Below, in pieces: positions 12,297-14,456 of a stretch of DNA of 14,456 bases (its first letter is position 1; each line of letters starts with the position of its first letter). The stretch covers positions 1 to 14,456 of the forward strand of contig VGKN01000013.1 in assembly GCA_016867055.1 (NCBI GenBank). The letters are read 5' to 3'. Both the position numbers and the translations under genes were made by a program. Under the pieces are notes generated by a model that was not told the origin of the DNA, did not search any database, and saw only the letters and a list, made by a program, of their open reading frames with translations. This stretch comes from Candidatus Omnitrophota bacterium. GTDB taxonomy: Bacteria; Omnitrophota; Koll11; VGKN01.

Positions 12297-12325
12297 ATTA
12301 TAATTCTAAAATTTATTTTAGTCAA
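12297..12325 (-). promoter_or_regulatory. Sigma70-type promoter of the por operon
   Basis: On the minus strand TTGACT (-35, plus 12320-12325), a 17-bp spacer and a perfect TATAAT (-10, 12297-12302). Transcription would start near 12290, about 180 bases before porG. This is the best promoter in the window, placed between the glycoside hydrolase gene and the head of the por operon. Confidence 0.8.
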
Positions 12326-12407
12326 ACACTTTTTGTAACTCTGGTATTTTATAAACCTTCTATCAAAAGCTGTAGATGGATTTAGACTATTGTAATTTGG
12401 GAAGGAC

Positions 12408-12515
12408 TGTCCCGCCTTGTAGGCAGGACAATGACAATTTATACTTACGATTTTCTGTCAAGACAAATTAATTCAACCCACGCGGTTGAAATCTCTGAAT
12501 TTTTTCCTTGTCTTG
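12408..12515. other. Intergenic hairpins after the glycoside hydrolase gene
   Basis: Three inverted repeats: TGTCCCGCC (12408-12416)/GGCAGGACA (12422-12430) with one G-T pair and a five-base loop; TTCAACC (12472-12478)/GGTTGAA (12484-12490); and CAAGACAA (12459-12466)/TTGTCTTG (12508-12515) enclosing the second. None is followed by a good U-tract in the direction of transcription, so they are weak candidates for a terminator of the hydrolase gene and may be repeat-derived. Confidence 0.4.
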
Positions 12516-12547
12516 TAAATAATCCTGTCCCAATTTTTTATATATCT

Positions 12548-14456
12548 TTACCTTATCTTTAGTTCCATAGATTTTTCCAGTTTTTGTCTTTCTGAAATGG
12601 GTATAATTATATAGATAGGTATATCTTCAAGAATAAAAGTAATCCTATCCGATTGTTTCTCGTCTTCGCTTATCTGATTACCCATTATGTCATATATCTC
12701 CATACCCACTATATCCGTCGGCAAAGATATTTTATATTCTTTTTCTTCCTTCCAATTCCACGCTACAGCAATATATTTATTATTTGAGGTAAATAGATAA
12801 ACTCTCGCAAATCCATCGCTGCTTCTGTGTATCTTCACAAAATTACTCCCTCCTAAAATGTCAACCATTGCATTATAAGCAGGCAAAGCAGGAGCAGGAG
12901 AATCATCAAGATTAATTAAGTTAGAAGTATTATCATGGGAGTAAATGCCCATTCCTAAGTCTTTTGTCCACCCATTAAAGTAAAAATATTTTTCAACGCC
13001 CGCTGCCAGCATAATAAAATGCATCCTAACCATATAACCCGCAACCTGTAACGGGGTTAATTTAGAGAGAATGGGCTTTTGGGAAAGACTCCATCTCCTA
13101 TCTTCGTAACAAGAAGGAGATTGCCATCCCATTTCTGTATTCCATATAGGGATATATTTTGTAGGAGAATATTGATTAACCATGCTTCTGAGCATTTGCG
13201 TCCATTCCTCAATTTTCTCCTCAGGCATCAGTTTGTCATTCGGCGGGTACGGGTGAAAAGAAACGACGTCACAATAGCTTAGTCCTCCTTTTTCCATCAC
13301 TTCTTTAGCAAAAGAAAAAAGATTAATTCCTTTATCAGCTGTAGTAGAGATACCTACTACTGTACAATCTGGATTGGCTCGTTTAGCCGCTCTGTAAGCT
13401 ATTTTAAGTAACGGCAGATATTCGTCGGCGGACATCCATCCATTAGGTTCGTTCAAAATTTCCCAATTATTTACTTTCCCCCGAAAATGTCTAACTGTTT
13501 GAAAGACATATTCCTCCCACCCATCAAGATTTTTAGGGATATGTCGTTTAGAATGCCAGCTCCCACCAGAATTCTCAGTAAATTCTCCCCACGCCGGCCA
13601 TCTTTTAAATTCCTCATGCCAACTTAATACACCCAAAATTTCTTGACCATGTTTTCTGGTGTCTTCAACTTGGCAATCCGGGAATCGCCATTTTCCTTTA
13701 GAGGGTTCAACAACTGACCAGGAAAAAGAAGCAAAGACCCTCTGCCATTTTGCCCCCAAAATATCCATAGTTGAACTAAATTGATGATGAAAAGCATGAT
13801 CGTGAAGGCCAAAGAATGAATCGTGTAGCGATGGAGGAAGCGGATTAATTACACTTATAAAAACACAAGCGCTATCAATTATCTTTGATGAAAACTCGTC
13901 GGTAAGGGTTGCTTTTACTTCATACCAGCCTCGGGGGAGACAACCTATATTCAAAGTAGTAAGGATAGTTTTACTTTTTTCAATCATTATATTTTCTTTA
14001 CCGGATAAGGTTTCTTTTCCTTTCCAATCGTTTACTTGAAAGGATAACAAGTAAGGTTCTGTACAAATATCGGAATAAACCTCGCCTTTAAGCTGGATAT
14101 TCTCATTAGAAGAAAACAGATTATTTGTTCTATCTGTAATTAAGGTTATTTCTTCCGGGTAGGTAGTAAAGGGAGTTAGTGTATCGGGCTCCAGCTGAAT
14201 CCCATCCGCCCAAACTGTATGTCCTTTTTGAAGAAAATATATACTGCAGCACAATTTCGATTCAGGTATTTTTTCAAAATAAGCAGTTAAACTATACCTT
14301 TCCCATGAGGCCCCTATAGGAAAGGTCTCTTGATGCCGTTCTTTAAGGCTTTGGATACATAGTATTACCTTTGCTCCGGGTTTATCTGCACAAAGATAAC
14401 AGGAAAAAGTAAATACCCCTTTATTGCCTGATACCTGTTTCCATTCTGATTTTAGC
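12548..14456 (-). CDS. Glycoside hydrolase, clan GH-A type (GH39/GH5-like), 5' partial
   Basis: The frame is open to the window edge. The first visible codon is at 14455 and about 635 residues are visible; the codon at 14254 is an internal Leu (TTG), not a start. Visible residues 50-90 look like the end of a jelly-roll carbohydrate-binding module (WERYSL, VWADGIQLE). A beta-sandwich-like stretch follows to about 205. The catalytic barrel comes next, beginning FFGLHDHAF. The expected acid/base Glu is in ILNEPNGW (codon 13448-13450) and the nucleophile Glu in WNTEMGW (codon 13133-13135). A small beta domain ends the protein. Clan GH-A enzymes cleave beta-glycosides such as xylosides or glucans; the substrate cannot be named. 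A secretion signal, if any, lies outside the window. No terminator with a U-tract follows. Confidence 0.85.
   Translation of the reverse strand, partial: LKSEWKQVSGNKGVFTFSCYLCADKPGAKVILCIQSLKERHQETFPIGASWERYSLTAYFEKIPESKLCCSIYFLQKGHTVWADGIQLEPDTLTPFTTYPEEITLITDRTNNLFSSNENIQLKGEVYSDICTEPYLLSFQVNDWKGKETLSGKENIMIEKSKTILTTLNIGCLPRGWYEVKATLTDEFSSKIIDSACVFISVINPLPPSLHDSFFGLHDHAFHHQFSSTMDILGAKWQRVFASFSWSVVEPSKGKWRFPDCQVEDTRKHGQEILGVLSWHEEFKRWPAWGEFTENSGGSWHSKRHIPKNLDGWEEYVFQTVRHFRGKVNNWEILNEPNGWMSADEYLPLLKIAYRAAKRANPDCTVVGISTTADKGINLFSFAKEVMEKGGLSYCDVVSFHPYPPNDKLMPEEKIEEWTQMLRSMVNQYSPTKYIPIWNTEMGWQSPSCYEDRRWSLSQKPILSKLTPLQVAGYMVRMHFIMLAAGVEKYFYFNGWTKDLGMGIYSHDNTSNLINLDDSPAPALPAYNAMVDILGGSNFVKIHRSSDGFARVYLFTSNNKYIAVAWNWKEEKEYKISLPTDIVGMEIYDIMGNQISEDEKQSDRITFILEDIPIYIIIPISERQKLEKSMELKIR

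Noticed and set aside
14252..14254. Start codon of the glycoside hydrolase at 14254
   Set aside because: The codon is TTG inside a frame that stays open to the window edge and encodes a plausible carbohydrate-binding module upstream.

Overview
The window is AT-rich bacterial DNA (roughly 40% G+C by eye). Every gene is read from the minus strand, so transcription runs from about 14456 down to 1. The gene set indicates a strict or oxygen-sensitive anaerobe: four-subunit pyruvate/2-oxoacid:ferredoxin oxidoreductase, an iron-sulfur flavoprotein, an IscU/NifU-type scaffold and two rubrerythrin-like ferritin-fold proteins. The lineage cannot be fixed from sequence alone. An uncultured group such as Omnitrophota would fit, but that is a guess.

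Layout in the direction of transcription. (a) 14456-12548: a glycoside hydrolase, clan GH-A type, cut by the window edge; its reading frame is open to the edge. (b) 12547-12123: an intergenic region with hairpins, a textbook sigma70 promoter and a leader of about 180 nt. (c) 12107-8547: porG, a small AMPK-beta/CBM48-like glycogen-binding protein, porD, porA, porB. (d) 8477-5052: an AhpF-like thioredoxin reductase (apparent one-base frameshift), a thioredoxin with a CPNC site, an unrecognised probably exported protein, a CcdA/DsbD-type membrane electron carrier and a secreted TlpA-like thioredoxin. Together they could form a relay moving reducing power from NAD(P)H to extracytoplasmic thiols. 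(e) 4788-840: an 18-residue Cys/Lys peptide, iron-sulfur flavoprotein, DJ-1/PfpI protein, IscU, two ferritin-fold proteins and an MFS transporter, closed by a bidirectional terminator at 702-743. (f) 526-23: a precorrin-2 dehydrogenase gene with its own promoter and possibly a leaderless mRNA.

The most unusual content is not protein coding. Three copies (4803-5045, 10616-10795, 11331-11562) of a 180-243 bp element lie between genes of this co-directional cluster. Each has two outer hairpin units in inverted orientation around a central hairpin with 13-14 bp arms. The stems carry compensatory base changes between copies. Tandem GA/GA mismatches recur at fixed places. The central loop is inverted in one copy. 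Each copy fits closely between the stop codon of one gene and the Shine-Dalgarno of the next. A degenerate half copy (1-55) forms the 3' end of the precorrin-2 dehydrogenase gene. A second, different nested-palindrome element (7339-7511) separates trxB from trxA, and a 9-bp-period array with inverted halves (5583-5663) fills the ccdA-tlpA gap.

Functional reading (inference): a carbon and redox cluster in which POR makes acetyl-CoA and reduced ferredoxin, a thioredoxin system distributes reducing power on both sides of the membrane, and Fe-S and ferritin-fold proteins manage iron and oxygen stress. The intercistronic elements may set relative expression along the transcript, or may simply be non-autonomous mobile DNA.
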